From Paenibacillus phytorum (GTDB lineage Bacteria > Bacillota > Bacilli > Paenibacillales > NBRC-103111): a stretch of 64,000 nt of DNA. Position 1 is the stretch's first letter. Every line of letters starts with the position of its first letter. Where the stretch lies: NCBI RefSeq assembly GCF_013141715.1, contig NZ_WHOA01000122.1, positions 1 to 64,000 of the forward strand, read 5' to 3'. Below the pieces are notes generated by a model, which saw only the letters and a program-made list of their open reading frames with translations, had not been told where the DNA came from and did not search any database. Below are positions 9,988-18,792 of this stretch, in pieces. The position numbers and the translations under genes are program-made.

Positions 9988-12900
9988 CTATTTACTGGCA
10001 TTCTGGATGAAGTAATCAATGTCGGCGATGAGGATCACAGAGAATTCCTTGGTGATCTTTTTGCCAGTTAAAGCTTCCACAAAGAGTCGCAGCGCCTTTA
10101 ATTGACGGACAGTCGCTTCTTTATTGTTGCTACGAATAATCGTTTCCACTTTGGCAAGCAACTCCTTGCCTTTGTCTGAAATCGTGATCGAACCGTTCGC
10201 AACACCGATGTTGATGAGATCAATGAAATGATTGGTATCAATCTGTACCTGAAGCGAATACGTACTCGCCGTTACATTGCCAGCCAGATCCGTCCCGGTT
10301 ATCTCAATCACATGGTTTCCAACGGCTAAAGCAGCTGGGGCAACTTTGATTGGATTACTCGTGATTTTCTTATCCAGTTGAACGGTGCTATTGCTTATGC
10401 CGCTTAACGCATCCGTGATCTGAACAGGCAGGCTCAACGGATCTGTTTGCCAGATTGTTAATGAATCGGTTATTTGGACAACGGGTGCTGTACGATCAAT
10501 GCCTAAAGTCACTTGCTTGGCATCCTCCACATTACCAGATCGATCCTTCGAACGATAATGAATGCTGTAAACACCTTCCTCGGAAAGCGTCACAGGTCCG
10601 TCTACCGTTACCCAATTTCCACCGTTCACCTGATATTCAGTCAATAGGAGGCCGGTGCCTCCCAGTTGATCCGCTGCGTTAAATGTCATAGTGATGTCTT
10701 TGTTGGTAAAGGTTCCAGAACCGCTGATCCCATCCAAAACGACGCTCGTCGTAGGAGGAATAGAATCAAGATGAAGCTTAAACAGTTTAGACTCGGCGGG
10801 CTTCAGGATTACGTTCAGCTTACCGCTCACCTTATCCTCGGCTCCCGTCCATAAATCCGTTCGTTGATAATTACTGATGCCATTCAATCCCGCACGAGCC
10901 AGATCGATGGACTTCGTCGATGAGGAAGCAGCGCTGTAATTGAAAACAGCCACATAATAAGTTCCGTTGTCATTCAGTACGAACGTATCAGCCGCATTTG
11001 CTCCCGTGTTCCCTTCGACCGCTTGGAAAGCTTTACCTAGTAAAGTGACTCGGTTAATTGCCTTATTCGTCAACAACTCGTTCATATAGGCTTGAGCGCT
11101 CACATTACGAACGTCATCGGAATTCAAGAATACCGTGCCGGAAATAACGGCAGAATTTACACGACTGCGTGCTTCGTCCAAGGAACTTGCCCTCGATAAC
11201 GCCATATGATCTGGATCTGTGTATGGGTAAATCGTACCATTCTGCCACCAACCATAGGTGAGCGCATTTAGTTCATATTCCGTTTCACTGATTTTGCCGT
11301 ACACATCACAAGAGATTCGACGGCTGTGTGCATATTGGCTGGGGAATAACGGCGCAATCGATTCGCTAATGAACATGCTGCCGTCAATGACACGGTTCAC
11401 GTAAGCCATCCCTTGATTATATGCTTGAATACCGGTGGTCACGGTTGGGTCGGCATGCTTCCCTTCCAAAGAACCGTGCGTTAAAAAATCCAATTTGATA
11501 AAAGTGAAACCTAAGGTCTTAAATTTGCCCAAATAATAGTCCATTCGTGCCTTCGTGCCCGGATGAGTCGGATCAAGTGCATAGGCGCCGTCCAGAGTAG
11601 GCAGGATCTTTCCTGTGCTATCCTTCAAAACAATGTCTCCGTACGTATATTGATTGTTCGTACCCTCGACAGTCTGACTCATATCATTGCCCCAGTAAAC
11701 GAAGGGTCCCCAATAAATACCAGCTTGCTGACCATTTTCCCGGATTGTTGCCACCGCATTCTGCAGCTGGGTATCCGTTAAATTGTCCCAATAGGAGTCC
11801 AAGTTAATGTATAGTGCACCTTTGTTGTTAAAATTATTGTTTTGAAGGTGCGTCTTGAAGTAATTCGACGTATCTATGACATCTTGGTAGGTGAGATTAC
11901 TGCCGTAAGCCCCCCAACTGTTCCAGCCAACAGGAACTTCTTGGGCAACTGGGCCGCGGATGTTTAAAGGCGGAGTGAGAACGGCATTCGCACGGCCGTA
12001 TTCCTCGAGACCGGCACGGTAATCCGCGAAGTAACCGACAAACACGGTTGGTGACGTTAATTTAGTACCTGAAATGCTCCCGTGAGGTTCGGCATCGTGC
12101 GTTATGTTGGATGATGCTCCGCCATACACCGTGAGATTATTCAATTTGTTATTAAACCCGTTCCAGGAAATGCCCGTCTTCCAAGTATCGTGAGTGACGG
12201 AGCCGATCACGATACCATTCCGATTCGCGTTATCATAAATAGCCGTTACTTCATAACCCGTGTTCGAAGTGTTGATCGATTGGGCCTTATACCGAATCCA
12301 ATTATCATTATCAAATGGGACAAATAACGCTCTGTTATCCGCATAGCTTCCAATATCCACTCCGCCGCTATTGTTTACAACGATAGGAGCCATGTTATTC
12401 GTCGTCATGGATGAAGTGTTAACCGCCTCTAACTGTGTAAGGAAGAAGTTCTTTCCTTCATACAAGGTATAAATTTGATGCAGCGCAGGTTTACCGGATG
12501 ATTCGTTGATAACGGTAAAACGAAGCCCAGTACCGAATGCGTCATGAACCGGGATAATCGCAGCATCCGATAAGGTGTGACTGGTATAACTCTTGCTAGT
12601 GACAAGTTCGCCCAATTGTAAGCTGCCGTATACGCCTTTTACAATTTTGGCGTCTTTCCAAGAATAATCCGCCAGACCGCTGTCTGTATGGTACGAAATG
12701 GTAGTCTCGCCGTTCGAAAAAGTCGCGCCATACGTATAATGCGTTACAGTGATGGAACCATACTGTTTCGACTCGCCGGGATCGCCGAGGCTGCCCCCAA
12801 CGTTATCGTCTTCGCCAGGATTCGGTTCAATCTTTGGACCGACCACGATTTTATCCAAATCCGGGGAGTAGCCGTTGCCGTCTGCAAACTGGATCGTATT

Positions 12901-14109
12901 GCTGCCAGCCACTAAAGCTAAAGGAATAACGTACGTATTCACCGTGTTCCAGTCGGGTGTTTTCGGAAAATCGTACGTTTCAGCGGCTCCACCGTTTACA
13001 CTGACTTGTACGGAACGAGGATCGCCGGATATATAAGAAACCGTTACTTGATAATTCCCGGTTGATCCCACCTCAACCCCATTAAATTGCAGGGAGCTAC
13101 CTTGATATAGATTGCCGACTTTTTTGCCTTCGGAACAGCTGCTGCAGTTCGCAATGCTTGCTTTGCCTGCAAGTGTGTTAGCGGATGATTCCGCTTCATA
13201 GGTAACGATTTTGGGCGACACAGCGATCCTATCGATATCAGGGGAGTAAGCATTGCCGTCAGACAAGATGATCGTGTTGCTGCCCGCTTTTAAAGAAAGA
13301 TCGACGTCAAACGTCCCAACTGTGTTCCAATCCGTCGTTTTCGGCAGATCATACAGCTCGGACGCCCCTCCGTTCGCACTCACTTGAACAGACCTAGGAT
13401 CTCCGGATATATAGTACAGTTTCACCGTGTAGATACCGGGAGCATTCACTTGGATTTGATTGAATTGCAACGAGCTTCCTTGATACAGATTGCCGACTTT
13501 CTTGCCTCCTGAACACGTGCCGCAATTGGAGACGGAAGCTTTGCCAGTAAGCATATTTACAGCAGACTCAGCCTCGTAATTTTGTGCAAATGTCGGCTGC
13601 GGTTCGCTTCCGCCTCCACCACCGGGAGTTGCTGTGGGCGCTACTACGATCTTATCAATGTCCGGCGAATACCAATTACCATCGTCGAACACGATTGTAT
13701 TCGTACCGCCATTTAATTGAAGCGTGACATCAAAGGTGCCGACCGTGCTCCAATCAACCGTTTTGGGAAAATCGAAATTTTCCGCACTCCCTCCATTTAC
13801 ACGGATATTCACCGAACGAGGATCGCCGGATATGTAAGAAACCGACACCTTGTAGCTCCCAGCTTCGTTCACGGTAATTCCGTTGAATTGCAGCGAGCTT
13901 CCTTGATAGAGGCCGCCTACCTTCTTTCCTCCCGAGCATACGGTGCATTCGGCCACTAATGCGTTACCGCTTAAAACATTAACCGAGGCCTCGGCTTCAT
14001 AGGTCTGACTATCCGCATACGCGGTTTGAACGCCAATACCCGCGTTGGTTGGGACCGTCAAAAACAAAAGCATGAACAAAGCTACCCATTTCGCAATCCT
14101 TTCTCGCAT
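9988..14109 (-). CDS. Secreted multimodular alpha-galactosidase-like enzyme (3x CBM, GH-D, OmpL47-like, FIMAH)
   Basis: Exported protein of 1373 residues. The signal peptide is cleaved near AYA-DS (about residue 33). Three tandem CBM35/CBM6-like modules follow (about 36-157, 178-298, 303-424), each with a CxxC motif and a GSSLQFN strand. A catalytic region homologous to the cytoplasmic 675-residue enzyme spans about 450-1120: GWNSWG at 728, probable nucleophile Asp874 in IKLDF and acid/base Asp935 in RRISCD. Next come an OmpL47-like Ig module (about 1125-1205), another Ig-like region, and a C-terminal FIMAH-type helical domain (about 1290-1373). AAGGAGAG precedes the ATG. It is likely to release galactosyl or related sugars from plant or microbial glycans outside the cell. 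Confidence 0.85.
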   Translation of the reverse strand: MRERIAKWVALFMLLFLTVPTNAGIGVQTAYADSQTYEAEASVNVLSGNALVAECTVCSGGKKVGGLYQGSSLQFNGITVNEAGSYKVSVSYISGDPRSVNIRVNGGSAENFDFPKTVDWSTVGTFDVTLQLNGGTNTIVFDDGNWYSPDIDKIVVAPTATPGGGGGSEPQPTFAQNYEAESAVNMLTGKASVSNCGTCSGGKKVGNLYQGSSLQFNQIQVNAPGIYTVKLYYISGDPRSVQVSANGGASELYDLPKTTDWNTVGTFDVDLSLKAGSNTIILSDGNAYSPDIDRIAVSPKIVTYEAESSANTLAGKASIANCSSCSEGKKVGNLYQGSSLQFNGVEVGSTGNYQVTVSYISGDPRSVQVSVNGGAAETYDFPKTPDWNTVNTYVIPLALVAGSNTIQFADGNGYSPDLDKIVVGPKIEPNPGEDDNVGGSLGDPGESKQYGSITVTHYTYGATFSNGETTISYHTDSGLADYSWKDAKIVKGVYGSLQLGELVTSKSYTSHTLSDAAIIPVHDAFGTGLRFTVINESSGKPALHQIYTLYEGKNFFLTQLEAVNTSSMTTNNMAPIVVNNSGGVDIGSYADNRALFVPFDNDNWIRYKAQSINTSNTGYEVTAIYDNANRNGIVIGSVTHDTWKTGISWNGFNNKLNNLTVYGGASSNITHDAEPHGSISGTKLTSPTVFVGYFADYRAGLEEYGRANAVLTPPLNIRGPVAQEVPVGWNSWGAYGSNLTYQDVIDTSNYFKTHLQNNNFNNKGALYINLDSYWDNLTDTQLQNAVATIRENGQQAGIYWGPFVYWGNDMSQTVEGTNNQYTYGDIVLKDSTGKILPTLDGAYALDPTHPGTKARMDYYLGKFKTLGFTFIKLDFLTHGSLEGKHADPTVTTGIQAYNQGMAYVNRVIDGSMFISESIAPLFPSQYAHSRRISCDVYGKISETEYELNALTYGWWQNGTIYPYTDPDHMALSRASSLDEARSRVNSAVISGTVFLNSDDVRNVSAQAYMNELLTNKAINRVTLLGKAFQAVEGNTGANAADTFVLNDNGTYYVAVFNYSAASSSTKSIDLARAGLNGISNYQRTDLWTGAEDKVSGKLNVILKPAESKLFKLHLDSIPPTTSVVLDGISGSGTFTNKDITMTFNAADQLGGTGLLLTEYQVNGGNWVTVDGPVTLSEEGVYSIHYRSKDRSGNVEDAKQVTLGIDRTAPVVQITDSLTIWQTDPLSLPVQITDALSGISNSTVQLDKKITSNPIKVAPAALAVGNHVIEITGTDLAGNVTASTYSLQVQIDTNHFIDLINIGVANGSITISDKGKELLAKVETIIRSNNKEATVRQLKALRLFVEALTGKKITKEFSVILIADIDYFIQNASK

Positions 14110-14147
14110 AAAATCTCTCCTTGTACAATGTAATTACATTCATGTCC

Positions 14148-14214
14148 ATTATAGGAATGAAATCAAAGAGATCTCTACACGATTATTTTCAGAAATATAA
14201 CGATAATTAACGGT
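14148..14214 (-). promoter_or_regulatory. Promoter region of the secreted glycosidase, matching 5776-5835
   Basis: On the minus strand a -10 TATAAT (14148-14153) lies about 40 bases before the start codon, without a -35 hexamer. Fourteen bases around it are identical to the ABC operon promoter. A TTCAGAA box at 14188-14194 sits 40 bases from the -10, against 39 in the other promoter, with further partial matches between and beyond. This suggests one activator, most simply the YesN-type regulator at 5929. Confidence 0.55.
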
Positions 14215-14231
14215 CTTTGTAATTTGCTAGC

Positions 14232-14260
14232 AAAAAACCCACAGCAACGGGCTGAGGGTC
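14232..14260 (-). terminator. Terminator of the LysR gene
   Basis: On the minus strand ACCCTCAGC pairs with GCTGTGGGT (one T-T mismatch, five-base loop), followed by six T, just past the LysR stop. A near-identical hairpin follows the hydrolase gene at 55725-55757. Confidence 0.75.
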
Positions 14261-14271
14261 TAAGTTTTGAG

Positions 14272-15165
14272 TCAATCAGGAAAATGTTCAAGAAGTTCTT
14301 GCTTGAAAAATTGGTAAAGCTTTGAGCTTGCCTGTTTCAACGGATATTCCGAAGGCTTGGAGAGAAGGCCGAAAGTCATGTCTATAAGACTGCCGCTCAT
14401 AGGCCGTATCGTCGTTCCTGTAGGAACTGGTTTCAAAACAATCTCTGGCACAAGGGCAATACCTAAACCGCTTTCGACATAATATTTCAAAGCTGTCATA
14501 CTGCCAATCTCCATAGTATCTATTGGAATGTTCCCCGATTCCTGCAAAACCATCTCAAGTTTTCTGCGGTAAGGACAGGTTGCTGACGTGATAAGCAGAC
14601 GATGTCCCGGAATATCCTCCGGCGCGATAACAGCTTTTTGGGCAAGCGGATGGTTCTCCGTCATCAAGACCACAAACTTTTCCTTAAATAAAGGTTCAAA
14701 ATAGAGATCGGAACCCAGATCCGGTGCCGAACAAAGAGCCAAATCGATATCCCCTTTGAGAAGCCGCTCGCTCAATGTTGGCGTGTTTGCAAATTCCACA
14801 GAGATACGGATTTTCGGAAATTGTGATAAAAACCTCTCTAAGATACCAGGTAATCGATAACTGGCAGTTGGCTCCGTCACCCCTAAACGGATATTCCCCG
14901 TTTCGCCTAATCGCAAATCCGACAAGTTCGTTTGTAATTGCTCTATATTCTTTACAATTTGCAAACTCTGTTCATAGAACAGTCTCCCGGCTTCTGTTAA
15001 CTTGATTTTTTTTCCGCGTTCGATAAGCTGAACTCCCAAGTCGGATTCAAGCTTTTGAATTTGCATCGTAACGGTCGATTGCACATAATTCATTTCATCA
15101 GCTGCGCGGATAAAACTACCGTACTTTACAATCATTTGAAACGTTTTTAATGTTTTAAGATCCAT
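14272..15165 (-). CDS. LysR-family transcriptional regulator
   Basis: Regulator of 297 residues with the LysR winged helix-turn-helix at residues 1-60 (FIRAADEMNYVQSTVTMQIQKLE) and a periplasmic-binding-like effector domain (about 88-290). I chose the ATG at 15165 because AAGGGGG lies seven bases upstream and the protein then begins MDLKTLKTF, as usual for the family; an earlier ATG at 15192 adds nine residues. It is divergent from the SDR gene at 15292, with inverted repeats in the spacer, so it most likely controls that gene and itself. The effector is unknown. Confidence 0.92.
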   Translation of the reverse strand: MDLKTLKTFQMIVKYGSFIRAADEMNYVQSTVTMQIQKLESDLGVQLIERGKKIKLTEAGRLFYEQSLQIVKNIEQLQTNLSDLRLGETGNIRLGVTEPTASYRLPGILERFLSQFPKIRISVEFANTPTLSERLLKGDIDLALCSAPDLGSDLYFEPLFKEKFVVLMTENHPLAQKAVIAPEDIPGHRLLITSATCPYRRKLEMVLQESGNIPIDTMEIGSMTALKYYVESGLGIALVPEIVLKPVPTGTTIRPMSGSLIDMTFGLLSKPSEYPLKQASSKLYQFFKQELLEHFPD

Positions 15166-15186
15166 CGTAGTCCCCCTTGCGACCAA

Positions 15187-15214
15187 GTTCAATTTTTTTG
15201 AACATATCGATCAA
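15187..15214. promoter_or_regulatory. Candidate LysR operator
   Basis: Two overlapping inverted repeats lie in the LysR/SDR spacer: GTTCAA-N5-TTGAAC (15187-15203) and TTGA-N9-TCAA (15198-15214). The position and the dyad type fit a LysR-family binding site; no binding data can be seen here. Confidence 0.45.
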
Positions 15215-15291
15215 TTACTTCAATTATACAAATTCGAAATAGCAATATACAATCATTTATATCAAAGTGCAGCAAAAGGAGATGGCTACAT

Positions 15292-16032
15292 ATGGAATTA
15301 AAAGACAAAGTGGCTCTTGTTACTGGAGGAGGTACAGGGATCGGAAGGGCTACTTGCCTAGCACTTGCTGAGCGTGGGGCAACTGTCGCGGTGAACTATT
15401 CGCGGTCTAAAGACGATGCGGAAGAAACAGCACAAATCATCCGTACAAAAGGTGGCCGCGCAATAGCCATACAAGCCGATGTTTCTCAAGACAAAGAAGT
15501 CAGTAAAATGGTAGATACATTGGTTCAACAATTTGGGACAATTGATTTGCTTGTGAATAATGCCAGCATTACACGGCATATCCCGTTTGATGATCTGGAA
15601 GCGGCAACAGAAGAAGTATGGGATGAACTTTATGATGTTAATGTCAAAGGTATGTATTTCTGCGCTAGAGCTGTTGCCCCCTTCATGAAAATGAATAAAC
15701 AAGGAGCGATAGTCAATCTCGGCAGTATAGCGGGACAAACAGGATTAGGCTCCTCACTTCCATACGCCGTATCCAAAGCGGCAGTTCACGGTCTTACGAA
15801 ATCGTTAGCACGCGCCTTAGCTCCAGATATTAAAGTCAACTGCGTTGCACCGGGAGCCGTCGCTACAAGATGGTGGACTGGAAGAGAAGAACAAATGAAC
15901 AAGTTAGCTCCTAATCTTCTGCTGCAGCGCATTTCCGCACCTGAAGATATTGCTAAATTTATCTGTGCAGCCTTGGAACAAGAAGCAATGACAGGTCAAA
16001 TCATTACTGTGGATAGTGGACAAACGTTATAA
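15292..16032 (+). CDS. SDR-family oxidoreductase
   Basis: Short-chain dehydrogenase/reductase of 246 residues, FabG-like. The nucleotide-binding TGGGTGIG motif is at 11-18, NNAS at 89-92, and the catalytic Ser145, Tyr158 and Lys162 (YAVSK) are present. The C-terminal 'GQIITVDSGQTL' is typical of the 3-oxoacyl-ACP reductase-like subgroup. It uses NAD(P)H on an unknown carbonyl or alcohol substrate. It is a single gene, preceded by AAAGGAGA and divergent from a LysR regulator. With no fatty-acid genes nearby, a dedicated FabG role is unlikely. Confidence 0.92.
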   Translation: MELKDKVALVTGGGTGIGRATCLALAERGATVAVNYSRSKDDAEETAQIIRTKGGRAIAIQADVSQDKEVSKMVDTLVQQFGTIDLLVNNASITRHIPFDDLEAATEEVWDELYDVNVKGMYFCARAVAPFMKMNKQGAIVNLGSIAGQTGLGSSLPYAVSKAAVHGLTKSLARALAPDIKVNCVAPGAVATRWWTGREEQMNKLAPNLLLQRISAPEDIAKFICAALEQEAMTGQIITVDSGQTL

Positions 16033-16040
16033 TCAAATTA

Positions 16041-16079
16041 AAAACAAGGAGTAGCTGCAACGGCAGTCTGCTCCTTGTT
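16041..16079 (-). terminator. Terminator of the MFS gene, built from a repeat-type hairpin
   Basis: AACAAGGAG (16043-16051) pairs with CTCCTTGTT (16071-16079), with an inner CTGC/GCAG stem. On the minus strand a run of T follows, which fits the end of the MFS gene at 16108. A related hairpin occurs at 45291. Confidence 0.7.
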
Positions 16080-16107
16080 CAAAAAACTACTAGTAACCAG
16101 TCGATAC

Positions 16108-17568
16108 TTATCCGTTTTTTACGTCCTCCATCTTGCCCATGATCACCCCGCCAGCAGAGGGACTTTTTTTCCTGAGGAAAAATGTGAGTGGTACCGCTAT
16201 GACAACAAGTATCGTGCCGATTATAAACACGTCCTTTATGCTAAGGGAGAGTGCGCGCGAAGCCGCTTGGCTATCATTAGCTCCTGATTGTCCCATATAA
16301 CTAAGAGTTCTGGAAGAAAGAATGGTGCTGAAAAGGCTCACAGAAAGCGCAGCGGTTCCTTGACGGATCCAATTCATGAGTGCCGACGCTTGACCTGACA
16401 TTTGCGATGGAATAGCGGACATGCCGGCATTTGTTACAGGCATATTGCTCATAGCGATTCCAACGTAACGAATGGCAATCCAGGTAACGATGAAGATTGT
16501 ACTAGAAGTCATGCTTAATAGGGACATAGCCCACGTAGCCACAGCCATCAGTATAACGCCAGACAGGACCAAGCGGAATGGCCCCACCTTGCTATATACT
16601 TTCCCCACCAGTGAAGAAACAAGCACCATCGCCAGTGTTCCCGGCAGCATGACAAGCCCGGTGTGCAGTGTGGATTCATGTTGAATTTTTTGCAGGTAAA
16701 TGGGGATAAGGAAAGTTCCTGCATATAGCGAAATTGTAATGGTGCAATTCAAAATTAGACTGTACGTAAAACGCGGTATTTTGAATAAGCGCAAATTAAG
16801 CAGCGGTTCGTTTGAGTTAAGCGACCGCATAACAAAGTAAGCAATCATGATAATGCCCACAAGCATAAGCAACATCGTTTTCCATGATGTCCACCCCCAG
16901 CTATGACTTTGACTAAAGGATGTAAGCAGCGAGCTCGTTCCGATGATGACTGTTATGAATCCGATGAAGTCCAAGGATAAACCTTTCCCCAGCCGATAGT
17001 ACGGAATAAATCGCTGTGTGACGATCATTGCTACGATTCCGATCGGAATGTTCATGAGGAATAGAGCTTTCCAGCCATAAAATTCCGTTAACCAGCCTCC
17101 GAGCGTAGGGCCGAATGCAGGTGCCAGCATCGCAGAAACGGTCCAAAGACTGATCGCGCTGGCTTGCTTCTCTTTGGGAATTACCTGATAAATAATTGTC
17201 ATCGTTGTGGGCATAATAATGCCGCTAAAGAGCCCCTGAAGAATTCGAAAAGCGATAAGCGATTCCATACTCCATGAGAAAATGCAAAGTAAGGAGGTTA
17301 ACATAAATCCACCTAACGCGTACACATACAACCGTTTGTAGCTTAATTTATCCCCGATGAATCCAATAACAGGAGCAATAACACCTGTTGCCAGCATAAA
17401 TCCGGACATCATCCATTGAACGGTATTCAGCGGAGCATTAAAATCGTCCATGAAAACGGGCAAAGCGACATTAATGGAAGTCGTGCTCAAAGTCGCCATG
17501 AAATTCCCAAAAAATACAGCAAAAACAATACGCCAGAATGGTTTCTGTATTGAGTCTCTACTCTCCAC
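16108..17568 (-). CDS. MFS multidrug efflux transporter, DHA2 (EmrB/QacA) type
   Basis: Membrane transporter of 486 residues with about 14 predicted helices. The motif region SLWTVSAMLAPAFGPTLGGWL corresponds to antiporter motif C of drug/proton exporters, and NIPIGIVA is typical of the EmrB family. The start is a GTG with GGAGG eight bases upstream. The gene lies downstream of a CBS-domain gene (51 bases between), and a MarR regulator is encoded divergently; the most likely role is export of a toxic compound under MarR control. The substrate is unknown. Confidence 0.9.
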   Translation of the reverse strand: MESRDSIQKPFWRIVFAVFFGNFMATLSTTSINVALPVFMDDFNAPLNTVQWMMSGFMLATGVIAPVIGFIGDKLSYKRLYVYALGGFMLTSLLCIFSWSMESLIAFRILQGLFSGIIMPTTMTIIYQVIPKEKQASAISLWTVSAMLAPAFGPTLGGWLTEFYGWKALFLMNIPIGIVAMIVTQRFIPYYRLGKGLSLDFIGFITVIIGTSSLLTSFSQSHSWGWTSWKTMLLMLVGIIMIAYFVMRSLNSNEPLLNLRLFKIPRFTYSLILNCTITISLYAGTFLIPIYLQKIQHESTLHTGLVMLPGTLAMVLVSSLVGKVYSKVGPFRLVLSGVILMAVATWAMSLLSMTSSTIFIVTWIAIRYVGIAMSNMPVTNAGMSAIPSQMSGQASALMNWIRQGTAALSVSLFSTILSSRTLSYMGQSGANDSQAASRALSLSIKDVFIIGTILVVIAVPLTFFLRKKSPSAGGVIMGKMEDVKNG

Positions 17569-17619
17569 TTCTTTTCCTCCAACTTGCCGCTGTACGTTCT
17601 ATCCTTTCCTTTGGCATCC

Positions 17620-18075
17620 TTATAAAATGGACTGGAAGGAATGCCGAATAACATCCCCCCTGCTAATTATTCCGACAAGAACGCCTTGGTTTAGAACCGG
17701 CAGTTTTTTAATTCGTTTTTTACCCAATATGGCAGCAATTTGTTCAATATCCTCATCCGAATCTACGGTAAATACCTTCTTTCGGGCGATTTTCATCACA
17801 TTCAAAGGAAGCAAGCTCTGAACTCTTTCGTGGAACTCTTGATTGTCTCCCTTGATGACAGCCGTGTAGAAATAAGAACCGAAGACATGGTCGTCATGCT
17901 TGCCGATAAAACGCATAATATCCCCATCACTAATGTAAGCAACCACTTCATTCCGATCGTTAACAACGGGAAGCCCACTGATTCTGTGCTTAATAAATTT
18001 TTCAATCACGTCGCGTACAGAATCGCCTTCCTTTACTTTGTAGACTTGACGAACCATGATTTCATTTGCCTTAAT
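17620..18075 (-). CDS. CBS-domain protein, probable rare ATT start
   Basis: Small cytoplasmic protein of about 151 residues made of two CBS motifs (about 1-60 and 85-145 of the short form), with ISGLPVVND and IKKLPVLN cores. CBS pairs usually bind adenosyl nucleotides. The longest reading frame starts at a TTG at 18114 without a ribosome site. A strong GGAGGGG lies nine bases before an ATT codon at 18075, which would give the usual N-terminus MKANEIM; an ATG seven codons in is the other choice. It is co-directional with the MFS gene and shares its promoter. Confidence 0.8.
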   Translation of the reverse strand: MKANEIMVRQVYKVKEGDSVRDVIEKFIKHRISGLPVVNDRNEVVAYISDGDIMRFIGKHDDHVFGSYFYTAVIKGDNQEFHERVQSLLPLNVMKIARKKVFTVDSDEDIEQIAAILGKKRIKKLPVLNQGVLVGIISRGDVIRHSFQSIL

Positions 18076-18117
18076 GACGGTTCCCCTCCAGTTTAGAAAT
18101 TGCCTTCTGTTCAAATA

Positions 18118-18172
18118 AGTTGTATGATGAAACTATATACTTGCATTATACAACTATGTGATGCGAAGTCAA
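18118..18172 (-). promoter_or_regulatory. Promoter and inverted repeat upstream of CBS/MFS operon
   Basis: Minus-strand -35 TTGACT (18167-18172) and -10 TATAAT (18145-18150) are 16 bases apart. An imperfect inverted repeat AGTTGTATGAT / ATTATACAACT (18118-18128 with 18145-18155) overlaps the -10. A third GTTGTATAA half-site lies at 18241. These are candidate MarR sites. Confidence 0.55.
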
Positions 18173-18206
18173 TCCATATTCAGTCCGTATGTTCGAAGAT
18201 ATTCAA

Positions 18207-18223
18207 AACATACCGGGTATGTT
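18207..18223. promoter_or_regulatory. 17-bp palindrome, candidate MarR operator
   Basis: A perfect dyad AACATACC-G-GGTATGTT lies 50 bases before the MarR start, between it and the CBS/MFS promoter. Its size and position suit a MarR dimer controlling both directions (inference). Confidence 0.5.
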
Positions 18224-18272
18224 ACGATAAAAGTAATGAAGTTGTATAAAGAAATTAAAGACGAGGTAACCT

Positions 18273-18695
18273 ATGACGAAACATCCAGCCGAAACCATTG
18301 AGCTTGAATTAGCCATTCTTATGCGCCGATTTATGGCCGCAACTACCAATAAAAAAGTTGGAAATCTTGATCGTTCTGCCTATCTTTTACTTCATCAAAT
18401 CTCTTCACACGGATCTGCAGGTGTCAAAGCCTTGGCAGAGGAATTTCATCTGGATATCTCGACAATCAGCCGACAATCGGCCGCTTTGGAACAAAAAGGC
18501 TATGTATACCGGATTCTAGATCCTCAGGATGGACGTGCCTATTCCCTACAAATCACGGAAAGCGGGGCCAAAGAACTGGCTTCAAACAAACAGGCGCGAT
18601 TCGAACGAGTAGCGGAGCTATTGCAGGACTGGTCTTTGGAAGATCAGCAAATGTTCGGAGAACTTCTGAGTAAGTTTAACCGCACTTTTATATAG
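18273..18695 (+). CDS. MarR-family transcriptional regulator
   Basis: Regulator of 140 residues with a winged helix-turn-helix at about 35-100 (VKALAEEFHLDISTISRQSAALEQKGYV, then DGRAYSLQIT as the wing). It is divergent from the CBS/MFS operon with palindromes in the spacer, so it is probably a repressor of the efflux pump and of itself, released by a small ligand. No clear terminator lies directly after the stop; the nearest U-run hairpin is at 18793. Confidence 0.9.
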   Translation: MTKHPAETIELELAILMRRFMAATTNKKVGNLDRSAYLLLHQISSHGSAGVKALAEEFHLDISTISRQSAALEQKGYVYRILDPQDGRAYSLQITESGAKELASNKQARFERVAELLQDWSLEDQQMFGELLSKFNRTFI

Positions 18696-18734
18696 CTCCT
18701 CCCATAGTTCCACCCTCATTGGATTCACGCTAAT

Positions 18735-18763
18735 TTGCTTTGCAGACTTTTGTGTGATAAGAT
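18735..18763 (+). promoter_or_regulatory. Promoter of the cold-shock gene
   Basis: -35 TTGCTT (18735-18740) and -10 TAAGAT (18758-18763) are 17 bases apart, with a TG one base before the -10. Transcription from about 18770 would give a 5' leader of about 120 bases, as is usual for cold-shock genes. Confidence 0.55.
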
Positions 18764-18792
18764 ACATCTTATAAACAGTTTTCACATGAATT

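Noticed and set aside
16108-18695. Efflux and CBS genes as part of a mobile resistance element
   Set aside because: No transposase, integrase or terminal repeats nearby; the layout is an ordinary MarR-controlled chromosomal pump.
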